From: Hormiphora californensis
Lineage: Eukaryota; Ctenophora; Tentaculata; Cydippida; Pleurobrachiidae
Assembly: GCA_020137815.1 (NCBI GenBank)
Contig: CM035361.1
Span: 3,079,021-3,143,020 of the forward strand
Reading direction: 5' to 3'
Length of the DNA stretch: 64,000 nt
In this document: piece after piece, positions 33,830 to 47,195 of the stretch
Layout: each line of letters opens with the position of its first letter
How positions within the stretch are numbered: the stretch's first letter is position 1
Notes under the pieces: generated by a model
What the model was told of the DNA's origin: nothing
Databases searched by the model: none
The model's input: only the letters and a program-made list of their open reading frames with translations
Translations under genes and position numbers: made by a program

Positions 33830-36500
33830 GGTTTTTTTTTCATCTGGTATTAAGGGCCTGTCGGCTCGGCCCCGTTGTTTTAGTTTTAGGGGGGATGTTT
33901 TAGGGGGGATGGGTTGTGTTTGGGTTATATTCGGGTCGGGGGGCCTTGCCAGGCCCCGAACATAGATGTTAGAGTTATTGAAAAATAATTTCCATCTAGA
34001 CTCCCCGAGCCTATCGTCCGCTTTGATCATCACACACGTTCACTATAATGATAGTGGTTGATTGATTAGTACACTAATTTCAATCAGCTAGCAACAATAC
34101 TGATTTCTTTCGAACATGTGATCACGGTCGACATGAACTCCGACAGGAAATAGTAATTATCTGGCTCCCATGTTGATATTCCTACGAATAGTAAAGTGAA
34201 TAATTAAGATTTAATAGAAGTATTTGTTTTAAAATCTGTAAATTGTGGTTGGTAATTGCCATTACTTTTATTGCAATAATTTGCTTAATTTCTTCTTATT
34301 GACTCTTTCTTTCTTTCTATCTTTTTGATATCGCAGTAATCTTTTTTGTTTACGAAAGCTATTTTTGATATATCTATGATCTATCAACAGCGACCATTGT
34401 TTCTTGATATATCTCATCGGTACGTTTCATCATTTCTTCTTCTCCCAAAATCATCCGATCTACTCTATAGGGAGGAAGAGAGGGAGAGAGGGGGGATTTA
34501 CGTCTTACGATAGATACATAAGATTTGTGCCGGGAGAGAAAGAGAGAAAGATTGGTGGTTTGGCTCCCGGAAATTAGATATCCCATAGTACCCCCGCAGC
34601 TCCCCCATAATTAAAGCACTGTAAATCGGGTCCCCTTTAAATCTGGTGCCCCGCTCTGTTGCAGGATTTCCTATTAGTTACTATACAGCACTAATTTTAC
34701 TGTATCTTGGTATCTTTACGTTTAACAACATAATAGTCGCTCCTACACTTGGGCACCTCACGCCCCTGTTCTCCTACATACACATACATGTTGAACGACG
34801 GGGCATATAAATTGGGACTGGATCAATGATAGAGGCCTGAGGCACTTTGAATGGTGATGAGTTGACTCTGTCATTGTGTCAGGCCAATGATCGCTCTGAC
34901 CACTGTAATTCTCACGAACTCTCAGTAGCGATCCCTCGTAAACAAATTGATGGTTTAAAGGTTGTTTTTTCAAATATCTGAATAACTATATGGCTTAGAG
35001 CTCTGAAACTTTGACCACTTGGTCTCCACTCTCCTTGATTGATGGTTTTTTAAATTCATTCATTCATTGATCACCAACCATTATTTCCTACGACACTATT
35101 GACTTAGTTGATATTATTAACATTAACATTAATACAATCGACAGTTATAGCTTGCATCAACCATCCCTTCAACAATACAATTGTACAGGTACACCCTGAT
35201 TAGGTATACCATGTGATCACTGGTATAGTGGATTAGGAGGGGGGGTCCACTGCAGCATAGTGCTGCATGTTATACACATTAGTTGTCATTCATGCAGCTC
35301 ATGTGTATATGCACATCCTGAGAGTTTCGCCTCTCACACTGAATCTGATCGTTGTAGTCCAAGAACCTGCACCTAAACCTGCACCTAAAACGTGGAAGCT
35401 GAAGAGGCTTGCTCTGTTATATGCTAGAATCGTGAGGAGAAGTGTTAATGTTTGAGTTTATTCTCACTTTGAGAATAAACTCAAACAGTACTAGTCTCAA
35501 AGGCTACTGGTTATTATATAACGCCAGTTTTAAAGTGGCTCGATCCTTCTTTCTCTGGCCTGAATGAGCTTAAAGGGATACTGACATATTCAAAAATGTT
35601 TGACTTTTTCAACGATCCTGGGTGTGGTAACTGGTTGGGAGATAAAAATACGATGAGTCGAAGTGCGAACTCTCTACTCCCTCTCGTTCTCAAGATACAG
35701 GGCCCCACCTTTTATCACTTCTTAATTGGTTTGGGTATAGAGGGAGAGCCGTATTGCAAATTACATGTAAACATGAGTATGTTTATCTATCAATATCTCA
35801 ACTTTCACATGCACGATTTTGATCGGATTTTTTTCTGAAAGTTACATCATGTGTACATGAAAAAACTCAGCGTGTATAACACTTTTGCAAACCCCACCAG
35901 GCATTCCCTATACTAGACATTGCGTTTCTTTGATGTGTTGCGACTCAGGTTTTGCGTGGGATGTACCAACATAGTCAATTTGGCGAATTGGTGGATGTAC
36001 AATGTATTAGCATTCATAATGTACAATCAGTTGCAACTAGTTATTGAGTTCAGATATTTCCTTTGATCGATGTCCGGATGCATCGAAATGTAATGACCGT
36101 TTGGCGTCTGCAGTCTTTTTGTGATCAATGAGTTGCGGGGAGTGATCATTTCGTATGTAACTCATTGGCTAAGTTTTAGGTTAACAAAAACCCATACCCT
36201 AATTAGTCATGATATGTATGCAATATATTCGCTTACATATTTACCCGACCATCCCGGTAAATCGGGGTCCGAATAGCTGTACTGCAATAAATGGAACATT
36301 GCACGTGTATTACATACTGTATACATGTTGAGCTCTTTTGTTCTCCAGGATTCTATGTGTATAAGCATGGTTCTACCTAATGCCATATATAATATATGTG
36401 TGATTCTCTGTATGCATACGATCAGCATACTGTGCCTGTAACACCCTCTCATTCTCCTTCAATAGAGTGTTCGTTGTGAAACACTGTGTCCGAACTTACG
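33830..36500. other. No gene supported
   Basis: Contains a degenerate MITE-B end at 34,878-34,905 (TGTCAGGCCAATG...CTCTGACCAC), a short inverted repeat at 35,451-35,488 (TTTGAGTTTATTCTCA / TGAGAATAAACTCAAA) and a pogo-MITE end at 36,238-36,270. The open frames lack splice or family support. Confidence 0.4.
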
Positions 36501-36503
36501 CGG

Positions 36504-36756
36504 CGTCATACACATTTTCATTTGGAATTTTCACTTGGAATTTTCATTTGAAAACCATCCACACGCATGCACGTGCAAGCTTCAAACACAAGTTAGAACC
36601 ATGGGACCTTCACTAAAGTGATCCTTGGATCAAAACAAATAAGTTAGTGAAGGTCCCGTGCTTCTAACTTGTGTTTGAAGCTTGCACGTGCATGCGTGTG
36701 GATGGTTTTCAAATGAAAATTCCAAATGAAAATTCCAAATAAAAATGTGTATGACG
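36504..36756. repeat. Large hairpin, ~110-bp arms
   Basis: CGTCATACACATTTTCATTT at the left and its complement at the right enclose arms that include CTTGCACGTGCATGCGTGTG. The loop is about 30 bp. Arms differ at only a few positions. Confidence 0.85.
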
Positions 36757-37257
36757 GACTGTTAGAACTAAACAATTTAATGAAACATTGTGCGAGTGGG
36801 TGTGATGCTACAACTGACTTTCAGCAACCATGCCAGCAACTTATGTATGTTTGGTATGTGTCTTTGCTACATGCAATGAGAGTCATTGTTTTAGAGGTTG
36901 TTTTACAAGAAACAGTGAGTGTCAATTTCCCTGGATAAAGTTGATGTAAGATCCTTGGAGTGTAGCAATATTTCACAATTTTCACATCTATGCTGCATTT
37001 TCAACTATAATGGGTAATTCTTTGTATTCAGACAGGATTGAGTCGGGTTGTTCGCAAAAGACTGGGACTTGATGAGAGAGAACGAGCCAAGTTACATTTA
37101 ACCAAAAATGTATGGTCTACCTATCTACCAAAACGTACCATGTTACGTTCAAAGACACTCTGGCAGAGCATTGGCCTGAAAAAAGACACTTTATTGTGTT
37201 CATGCATCAAATGTTGACCAGAACCATCCATCCACCTTTTCATTTTATGTGCACATC

Positions 37258-37451
<194 letters not shown>

Positions 37452-38557
37452 TTTTTAGCCATGTCGGCAGGTTCATTATTGAATTTGTTTGCATAAGTTT
37501 TGCTGTGTATCTCGCACACCCATTCGCGAGCCCCGTGGTGCCTGCAGCTTTATATTGACCCTCTCTCCCTACTTTTGAACTACCCGAGGCAACGTGTCTT
37601 AATATTATGCATTTTGGCCATAAATTATAGTACATATTATGAGAATGTTAAATAGCGGTTGACCCTTTCCAGTTTCCATGCGGTTTTGATATTTATCCCC
37701 GAGAATAATGTAACTGTATTGATGCTGCATTCACGTTCTTTATGTTTAAATAAATTTGGATGTGGTCTCCCCCGATGCGTTCCATTGCCTTACTCGACTC
37801 AATTTACATTAATACTAGGGGAGTCATTATGGGGTATTCCTCAAGTAAAGGCCAAGGGGTTTTCTTCGGAAGGGCGAATAATGAATATAATATAATATGC
37901 TATTCACATTCATCATGCTATTCACGGCTATTCACGGCTATTCAACTTGTTTACATATCTATTAATGCATCTCCTCAACTTGTCCTCAACAGTGTCCTTA
38001 GCGATATTACTATAGATAATGCCTGCAGGTTTACATACAGTGTCCTTTGCGAGAATGAGAGAAAGTTGAGAGAGTTAGAATATGCAGATGATGGTATGTA
38101 TCCGGCTTTAACGGCATCAAGTCGCTGAGAAACCTCAATGTCTTATATCACGTGCCATTTGTCAATGATTTATTAAGTTTTCCTGTTTTGTAGCTATTAT
38201 ATTGTGTCTTCCGATTGTTTATGTCAATCCATGCATCTAAACTGTTATCGTATTATCTAACTTATAAATACAACTGCACATGTCAGTTATTCTTTAAGTG
38301 GCAGAGAATAGAAGGAATCGTCTTAAGAAACTGATTGCACAATTATCCCGGCGATGAATAACGAAAGCTTGTTTTAAAAACGCGAGATACTAATAATATA
38401 TATTGTGTCGTTGACACAAGAGATACAATCTCAGAGTGCAGGAATATCAACAAACTTTTTAAAGACGATTCCTGTTATTAAATTGTCTCTCTCGAGTCTT
38501 TAAAAAATGCTTTAATATATAAACTTTATCATACATCATCGTACAAAGTATTAAAGT

Positions 38558-38671
38558 ACTTGTGTGTGTGTATGTGTCCCTATTTGTGTCCCTCTCTGTG
38601 TGTCTGTGTGTCCCTCTGTGTGTCTGTGTGTCCCTCTGTGTGTATGTGTGTCCCTCTGTGTGTGTGTGTTG
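38558..38671. repeat. TGTGTGTCCCTCTG tandem repeat
   Basis: GT-rich units of about 20-24 bp, five copies. 38.7-41.5 kb otherwise shows no gene beyond weak exon-like frames, and a GA-rich tract at 40,018-40,160. Confidence 0.75.
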
Positions 38672-41600
38672 AAGATTTGGTAGTCTCTGATTGTATTACA
38701 TATGGCATGTAATAATAATGACAAGCATTTACACACAGACAGACAGTACACCTCGAAGCTGCATTATATCGCCTGATTATAATATTGGTGATCTGGTAAC
38801 TCTATAATTCAGTCTGAGAGTCTCTCTCTAATCTCTTGGTGACGCGGCCACCCCTACACTAGCCGCGCGCAGCACGGCTAAACGAAGCCTGCGATGGCAT
38901 CACCAAACTAATCTCTGTTACCCTAGAGTCTGACACGGTGATCTATCTTTGTGTCACACAAATTGTGTGTTTCATTTTGATTAACACACAACTTTGCATT
39001 TGATTCTCATCATAATTACACTAATTATGAAATTAGACTAATGGCTGGCGCCTGGCCCACGCACTAAGTATTAAAACATGATGAGCTATTAGAGAATCTG
39101 CCCCACGTCGTTTAGCTTCTCCCTAATCTCTTTCTTTCATTAGATATTGAAATTTTGTTATCTGGCACACAGATCATGCATATTCTATGTAAAACGTAGT
39201 ATGGTCATGCAGACACTCTTGGTGTTAGGCGGTTTTAGTTGTGGTTGCATAATTGCATATAGGTTTCGAGGTTTGGTGGGACGTTGTTGGTTGATGTTGG
39301 GTTTGGTTGGTGTTGCAGGGTTTGTATCGGTCCTTTGGGTTTGGTCTGGCAGCATGTTTCATGTTCTCAACATACTTTAAATACCCTGTAACTAAAGTGG
39401 CAGCTAATTCTTTTTTGTTTGGTGCATGTGACGCAGTAAACTTGTTTCAACTCTTTGATCACATTGTAACTATAGTTTTCTTTAAACGTACTTCTTAGCA
39501 AGTATTTAGTATAGTTAATTTTTTCTAGCAGCTCCCTGCTACATGGTAATTTTGGGTGAGTTTTATTGCAACTCCGTACGTGACAGTTTGTTTCTAAAAA
39601 TTTGTTCGAAAAGTAAAACTAAATGACACGGGATACGAATTGGATAATCTCTGTTATACCGAGATCTCGCTGAGCCTTCTCGGACTAAGATTTTCGCATG
39701 CACTTAGTGGTTTGATCATGCATAATTGATCAAAGTTTATCAACTCATTGCGTTTGGTACTTTAAAAGGTTTCGTATAATACTCCATGTGGCGAAAACAA
39801 ATTATATGAAAAAGGAAAAGCAGTTATTGGCTCCATGTTACACATATATGTACACCCTACTTATACATAGCAACAGGGGGCCAGAATAATCTGCCTTTTA
39901 CTGCAGCTGCTGCTGCTGTAGGTTTCGCCTGTTGGGTCAACTTCTCGGTGCTACGAGTCGGACCCTAAATTGGCCTTTCCTGCAATTGCCTCTCTGTACC
40001 CCTGGAAGGTGTCGCGGAGAGAGAGTTTGGTAAGAGACATTGAAAGAGAAGGATAGAGAGTGGGATAGAGAGAACGAAAGATGTAGAGAGAGAGAGAGGG
40101 ACAAAGAAGGATAGAATAAGAGAATGAGAGAGGGGGAGAGACATTGAGAAAGGGGATGGATAGTGGTGAAGTGAGTAGAAGTAAAGGAGGCATAATCTAG
40201 CGTACTAATTAAAAATATATACGTCCCCCTTCCTGGGGGGGCTAGAGGATAGGAAACGGGTCGAGTTTAGAAATAACGATGGAGAGATAGTAGTAACAGA
40301 TTGGAACTAATATATACGTGTTCCTTAGAAAGCATTATCTCTTTAAGTACTTGGTCGTTTTCTTGGAATATATTGGCTAAAGAAAGAGCGACAAAGGGCC
40401 GCTGTATTTGTAGCTTCCTGCCAACGATTTAGCTGTTTTATGGCTTAGAGTTCATACGAATTAAACTGCAAATTTGTACAACCAATTTCGTATAATTTTC
40501 TGAACATCGCTCACGTGGTAAGGATCTTGGCCACTTTGACTCAATATAGTAACCTGGTGATGGGGCCTATCCCGACTAATCCAGTTTACTATGCACTATT
40601 TCCGCTCTTGGTCCATGATCAGTCTGATCTTTCCCATGGTTATTATCGTGAACCCCTAATGCTAGATTTCCGTTATGTCCGTGACGCATCAGGAAATTCG
40701 AATTAAGGGCACATGCACGAGAGAGGCTCACATACATGTTCTCTCATCACATTGCTCGAGAGATGCGTGTGCCTATTTCTGAGTTCGTTCAGTATCCTAA
40801 TTATCTGCTAATTATCTTTTGCTTCCTGCTGATTTCCCACCTTGCCTTCTTTTTATCCACACGTGTTGATGATGATCACAGTCATGTTGCTTCTGGTTTT
40901 GTCCATATATTTCCTTGGCATACGATGCAGTCCCCTGTTTAAAACGTGTGCACTGCCAGCGCATGCCAACATATTTCCTTTCTCCGTAATTCACAATGCG
41001 AATTTCACATCTTCTTCAGTTTACTCCATATACTAATTCGATGACACTTTCGATTTCATCCACTTTCTTTCACACACCTAGTCTTTCTAAAGACTAGGTG
41101 TGTTCTATAATATTACGAAATTTAGTAAATCATGTCAGTTATAATAATATCTTCTAATGAATGCTTTGATTAATGCTGTAAGGTGTAAATCTGGGCGTTT
41201 TCCGTTTGTAAACCCGCTAACACAATTTGCAAACGTTTAACTAGCGTGCCAAGTAGTAGTCAGACTATTTATCGTATCATACTGCGGCAATTCAGTTATA
41301 AGCTTTCTGCTGACTTGAATAGGTCTATTTAAATAGCCGTTTCAAAAGCATATTTTCTAAAATACACCTGCTGAATTAAATGCAACATGTTTGTATTTCC
41401 CTTTGTCAATCGCCCCTTTCAGCATGGTGCTCCATTTGAAATTTCAAAACAAGCATCACCCCAGTTCAACTAGTGTATTCTCAGGCCTGTTAACCCTTTG
41501 AGGACCACAGGCCATATATGACCCATTGCACTAAAGACTGATTTCTCAGCTTCAGGATTAACTTTTGAGCCCAAACTAAAGCCTAAATCATAGTTTAGAC

Positions 41601-42368
41601 ATTTCTCTACCTAAAAATCCAATTTTCATGCGCAATCATTGATGTTAAGGCTTAGATAATTGGGTCCAAATGATGTTCATTTTGGTCATTTTTTAACTTT
41701 TGATGCCATTTCTAAACGCCTCCTACGAATTTTCTATAATTTTAAACACTTTAGAAGAAGACCAACTAGAACTGCAAGAAAAAAGCCGCATCAAAAAATG
41801 TTAAAAATTGACTGAGCTATAGCGATTTCAAAAATTGGGTCATATATGACCCAGTGGTACTTATATGGTACAAAAAGGTTAGAGACGTCCTGTGTGAGCT
41901 ATACTGTTATCAGGGACATAAAAACCGGCTCATTGGTGTACTAGAGGCATGACTAAACTGTTACAACCGGAATATTACGTCTCAGACGGTTTTTTACCTG
42001 ATTTGGGTCATATATGACCCAGTGGGCCGTTTGGGAAAATTTCAATGATATTGCCGAAAACTAATGAGTTTCGCTATTTCAACACAAAATAAGCATTTGA
42101 AAGTTATTAATATGCTATAAAATGATTGTTTAACCATTCAAATTAGATATTATGGGAATATTTACTAGATTTGGGTCATATATGACCCAGTGGGTCGTAT
42201 AGGAAAAAAACATATACTTCGAATTCAAAAACTCAAATTTCGGTCTTTATTTGATGTACAACCAATTACTCGTATCAATACAAATCCAATCAATAATAGT
42301 CCAATCATTCTAACTGATGGTGATGATAAAAACAGTTTCGCTTTTGAGTCAGACAGAACCCCCTCCAT

Positions 42369-43022
42369 TTACAACCACTCTTTCGAAGTTTCAGTTTTAT
42401 TTGGATGGATGGCCTGGTAAGCTATTCGTGAGTTTATGAGTGATTGATCCATAATATTAAACACTAGTCTGAGATAGGACATGTGTTTCGACCTCCTATT
42501 AGTTCCGCAAGTAATAGACAGTCTGTCGTGCAAGTCAACTCCCCCCATATAGGCATTGTAGGACTTGATCACTTCTGGGCATGGAAAGGACGACTTTGTT
42601 GCCTTCCCCTTCACTCTTCTCTGGACTGTTTCGACTTTTCCCAGCTATTGGCGCTTGTAATGACATGAACAGCCTTGTTGTCGATCCATTTTACCACGTT
42701 TATTGTCGTAGATGCTACTGCAGATGCGGTAGGTGACCGGAATATCTTCATCTTTCCACGTGACATGTCCTTATCTGCAGGAAACGATGGCTTCTTTTCG
42801 ACCTGCTGAAACTACCCCGGTATAATAGATACCATTCTCGAGAAGATTGAGGACTAGGGCGGGGGTTGAGAAGTAGTTGTCGGCGTACACGTTGACCCAG
42901 GTGTCCTACAGAGATTCTGTGAGACTAACAACAACAGATTCGCCTAGCCCCAGCTCAGGTGATTCTTTCCGTCCCGTGTATAAGGCAAATTGATATTTGA
43001 TAAAGGCAACCATTTTTACTCT
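42369..43022 (-). pseudogene. piggyBac transposase remnant, left arm
   Basis: Minus-strand reading (with frame changes) gives VAFIKYQFALYTGRKESPEL, then NVYADNYFSTPALV, then KWIDNK and KGKATKSSFPCPEVIKSYNA ending in a GGVDLHDRL block. ADNYF and KWIDNK hold the second and third catalytic Asp of the DDD family; the first is missing. The frame stops at TAG/TAA soon after NKTETSKE, and the C-terminal Cys-rich domain is deleted. Confidence 0.8.
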
Positions 43023-43582
43023 TGCATCTTCTCGAGAATGGTATCTATTATTATACCGGGGTAGTTTCAGCAGGTCGAAAAGGAATGCCATCGTTTCCTG
43101 CAGATAAGGACATGTCACGTGGAGAGATGAAGATATTCCGGTCACCTGCCGCATCTGCAGTAGCATCTACGGCAACAAACGTGGTAAAATGGATCGACAA
43201 TAAGCCTGTTCATGTCATTACAAGCGCCAATAGCTGTGAAAAAGTCGAAACAGTCCTGAGAAGAGTGAAGGGGAAGGCAACAAAGACGTCCTTTCCATGC
43301 CCAGAAGTGATCAAGTCCTACAATGCCTATATAATGGGGGAGTCGACTTGCACGACAGACTGTCTATTACTTGTGGAACTGATAGGAGGTCGAAAGTCGA
43401 AACACAGGTACTATCTCAGACTAGTGTTTAATATTATGGATCAATCACTCATGAACTCACGAATAGCTTACCAGGCCATCCATCCGAACAAAACTGAAAC
43501 TTCGAAAGAGTTTCGTTTGGCAGTTTGTAGAGGTATAGTTGAGGACTTTAGTTGTATAGAACGGGCATTCCCATTGCAATAG
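43022..43582 (+). pseudogene. piggyBac transposase remnant, right arm
   Basis: Open frame of 186 codons starting inside the conserved region (LLENGIYYYTGVVSAGRKG) and including KWIDNKPVHVITSANS. A frameshift after SYNAY changes the MGGVDLHDRL block to unrelated residues, then the frame recovers (FNIMDQSLMNSRIAYQAIHP). After the stop at 43,582, remains of the Cys-rich C-terminus can be read up to about 43,760. It lacks the first two catalytic Asp residues. Confidence 0.8.
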
Positions 43583-44387
43583 GTTAAGAAAGACGGATCA
43601 TCTGCTCCAGCTCTTTCTGGGAGCCATCTTCCAGTTTACGTCGATCAGAGGCGTAAGTGTAATGTTTACAAATCGGACAAGAAAACCTATATTGGTTGTT
43701 CGGCTAGTGGTTGTAAAGGGAGGGGTTGAGGGTTCTGTCTGACTCAAAAGCGAAACTGTTTTTATCATCACCATCAGTTAGAATGATTGGACTATTATTG
43801 ATTGGATTTGTATTGATACGAGTAATTGGTTGTACATCAAATAAGGATTGAAATTTGAGTTTTTAAATTCGAAGTATGTTTTTTTCCTATACGACCCACT
43901 GGGTCATATATGACCCAAATCTAGTAAATATTCCCATAATATCTAATTTGAATGGTTAAACAATCATTATATAGCATATTAATAACTTTCAAATGCTTAT
44001 TTTGTGTTGAAATAGCGAATCTCATTAGTTTTCGGCAATATCATTTAAATTTTCCCAAACGGCCCACTGGGTCATATATGACCCAAATCAGGTAAAAAAA
44101 CCGTCTGAGACGTAATATTCCGGTTGTAACAGTTTAGTCATGTCTCTAGTACACCAATGAGCCGGTTTTTATGTCCCTGATAACAGTATAGCTCACACAG
44201 GACGTCTCGAACCTTTTTGTACCATATAAGTACCACTGGGTCATATATGACCCATGCCATAACACAAAAAGTAAAAACCCGATTTCAGTAAACCCTTTTC
44301 GTATAATCTTAGACTATTCTCCTGACCTTCTCCACAAAAAATTAGAAAATTCTGTTCGGCCAATCGTTATGGTCCTCAAAGGGTTAA

Positions 44388-44631
44388 TTAGCAGGAAGAC
44401 CCTTGTCTCTTGGCTCTCAGCAGTAATAACCATTGATACAGGCCGCTCCAGGAACATCCATTCGAATATATAGCTCATTCCACTCCTATGAACATTGAAC
44501 AATGCCAACTTCTTTCCTGTTGCATCAACTGTTCTGTTATTACCGACAATATCCGTGTCTCCACGGTCCCCGATTTTCTTGGGCCAAGTGACCACGGGGG
44601 GAGGAACAAAGAGCTGGGAGCCGGAAGGGAG

Positions 44632-44707
<76 letters not shown>

Positions 44708-45777
44708 GAGAGAGGAGAGAGTGTATTGACTTCTATTTGCAGCAGTTATATCCAACGTTATGCTAACAGTATTGTTGTTGGGTATTATAATTAGCGAGTC
44801 TTTCCGTGTGGCCTTCCTTGTTGATTCCTATAATGATCCCCAATATATATGTGTAAACATCCCAAAATCTTACATTCATTCTCATCCTTTTTTCTGCAGT
44901 TTCTGCTTATTTGGTGTTTTTGTTTTTTTTAAATCATTTTCACCTGGTTGAGCTACTTCTTAGATGTTTCCAGGCTACCTGAATTTTGTTGTACGACTTG
45001 TATAATAATCAGTACTGAGTTGAATGACTGCATGTGATTTGTTTTGTTTCCTTTTCTTTTGTCACTTTTGTATTCTCTCGAAGGTCGAAAATAGATTTAT
45101 ATTTTGACATCGGTTGAAAAGCTTTGTTTCAAAATAAAGATTGGATAAAATGTATCTTGTATTTGATCAAAGTTCTAGTCTAGTTCATACCTTCTATCTA
45201 TTTCATTCCCTGCAGCATGAACCGACCGAATCAGGAAATACTGGTCCCTGATAGGCTGATAACCAGTCACGTGACCTAAATAACGAGTTCTGATTGGTTG
45301 TTTACTTGGTTCGGTCGGTTCCTGCCCTGCAGCAACACCAAGTCTGTGTTAAATGATGAATACCCTCTCCATAAGCTCAACTTGCCGAATTGTTCGACCG
45401 GCCTCTCTCTCTCACATAGCAACCCTCCTCAACATGAGCTGCAGCGAGACTTTCATCACCTTTAAGCTTTGTCTTGTTAATTGTTTCCTACTGTGGAATT
45501 TGTCTCTTGGTTGAAGTAGGTCCTAGTACTGTAGAAGTTAGAACACATGTGTGGGTATCGGCCTTTTCGTCACCATTTCAGGAAATAAGAGCTCTAGTAT
45601 TATAGGTCGACAAAGATCAGTTCTTGTTTTTATTCTTTGATATATATAAAGGAAGATTACCTGTCCAACATTATAATAGTTGGTGCATAAGCTATCATCG
45701 AGTCCAAAACTATCACCACCTTCCGAAAAGAATTTGTCAAAGGCTGCTTCTTCAGTTTTTTTGACCAAAAAGTTCAT
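44388..45777 (-). CDS. Unrecognised gene, first two exons; second exon abuts the piggyBac
   Basis: Exon 1 (45777-45661) starts MNFLVKKTEEAAFDKFFSEG and ends in a GTAATC donor, phase 0. Exon 2 begins at 44613 (acceptor GGCTCCCAG) with LFVPPPVVTWPKKIGDRGDT and runs through FNVHRSGMSYIFEWMFLERP to RVFLLI, reaching the TTAA of the piggyBac without a donor. If the element is skipped, the frame continues at 41,489 for about 10 codons to a possible donor at 41,459. No family recognised. Confidence 0.45.
44636..44726. repeat. (GA)n microsatellite
   Basis: About 38 GA units with two GG interruptions, in intron 1 of the gene above. Confidence 0.95.
45216..45324. mobile_element. MITE-A copy 6
   Basis: 109 bp, CATGAACCGACCGAA ... 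TTCGGTCGGTTCCTG, perfect duplication CCCTGCAG (45208-45215 and 45325-45332). Confidence 0.85.
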
Positions 45778-45938
45778 TTTTCAAAGTTTCACTTATAACT
45801 GCACTGTATTGAGTATTTGAGCCAGCGGGCGGGTAAATAACATTCGACTTCATGTCAGAGTTGACTATTTTGTTGGAAGATAATGAATTCACTGATCTGA
45901 GTCATTTTGTACCTATATCCTTGGTCTTCTACAGCTGT

Positions 45939-46019
45939 TTGGTAATGAAATTATCCCTCCACGCGAGCGCCCCGGTGGGCGCGAGCTATATGAAATATTA
46001 GGGGTGACTTCGTAACCAA
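45939..46019. mobile_element. Hairpin MITE-C copy 2
   Basis: 81 bp, TTGGTAATGAAATTATCCCT ... AGGGGTGACTTCGTAACCAA, perfect 9-bp duplication TACAGCTGT (45930-45938 and 46020-46028). A third, partial copy of the right end is at 16,778-16,800. Confidence 0.7.
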
Positions 46020-47025
46020 TACAGCTGTATGTGTCAACTTTATCAAAGGTGGCTTCATTAAAATTCATTTCCCCTTAAAATGCACAGTGACCTGGACCAA
46101 GCGATCATGAATAATCACTTACAGATCAGGAGACTTGCTCCCATACTCAGTGCAAGTGGTGGCCCTTAATCCACACCAAGGGCCAAAGATAGTTTTTAAA
46201 AGCTTAAAATTCATCAAAAACAAAAATTTTCCGGAGGCTTCGTCTCCTAACCCACGCCAAGGACTGAAAATCATTTGAAAAAGTTTTTTATCAAAAATAA
46301 AAATCATCTGTCACCTCAGTCGCTAGGTTTGAGGTTGAAGTGTGGCCTTTGGGTCCTCCAGTAAGAGATCATTACCCGACCGTATGTTGTATCCCACAAT
46401 ACAGCGAAAAGTAGAATAATTGGTAACTGGTATGTAGATTATGGTAAATCGGGGTCCAACTGTTATGGTTAATGGTAGATAATATTAGCAGCTTCATGGA
46501 GCGTTGAATTTGTTTATATATTATTCAAGCTCATTCAACCATTTATTCCTCCGATTCTATATCGAGCCTTCTCCTTTTTCCTTTTTTTTTCTCTCTCTAA
46601 AATCTCCATTTCCTCCCATATAACAGTCTCACAGTCATTCGGCATTTAACTTTTTGACAAAAAATTACAGCCAAGTTGGCTCTGTGCATCGACTACTGTG
46701 GTTTGCCATTATCCGTTTGTGTGCCCTGTAAAGATCAAAATGTTTGCTTCCTTTTGAAGAAACCGACTGTAATATATCTTGCATCAGTTGTCATATAATA
46801 TTGGTGTTGCACAATGTTGGATTTACATCAAATTCCGGAACGTGTGACCGTTGAACTTTGTCTGAACTAGCAATTATTGTGTGATGTAATCCCCTTCTAA
46901 GACAGAGTTGGTTATATTTGTGAAATAGCAATCAGTCTCGCGAGGTTTAAAATTATTCTTGGCGAGCAGTGAATCAGGTAGATTTAGGCTAATCAATTTC
47001 TGCCTGCGTTTACAGCCTACATTGT

Positions 47026-47026
<1 letters not shown>

Positions 47027-47111
<85 letters not shown>

Positions 47112-47195
47112 AACAGAAGAGAAAGAGAGAGAAAGGGGGAAGCAGAGAAAAAGAAAGAGAGGAGGGAAGAGAGAAAAGGAGAGGGGAGAGAAACA
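47027..47195. repeat. (GA)n microsatellite and purine tract
   Basis: About 38 pure GA units followed by 90 bp of degenerate A/G. Another degenerate GA tract lies at 47,540-47,870. No gene seen 46.1-51.0 kb. Confidence 0.9.

Larger units (their letters stand above)
41494..44383. mobile_element. Palindromic, defective piggyBac element
   Basis: TTAA at 41490-41493 and 44384-44387 flanks termini CCCTTTGAGGACCA and TGGTCCTCAAAGGG. Inside, two truncated piggyBac transposase pieces point outward from the centre (about 42,850-43,028). Each arm has three perfect GGGTCATATATGACCC palindromes: 41837, 42005, 42173 at the left; 43901, 44069, 44238 at the right. Spacing is 168-169 bp. TTAA targets and CCC...GGG ends are diagnostic of piggyBac. 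The arms are diverged and carry different deletions, so this is an old rearranged element and not a recent hairpin copy error. Confidence 0.85.

Noticed and set aside
36790-37080. Cys-rich small exon pair (CLVCVFATCNESHCFRGCF)
   Set aside because: Splice sites fit only with a forced frame, no start exon found, and no family matched.
37760-38128. YADD-like motif (LEYADDGMYPALTA) suggesting a LINE reverse transcriptase
   Set aside because: No other RT motif upstream or downstream, and the frame looks like a short exon ending in GTATGT; four residues are not enough.
39147-39498. Possible two-helix membrane protein frames
   Set aside because: Hydrophobic T/G-rich translation; splice sites and start could not be fixed and no family was recognised.
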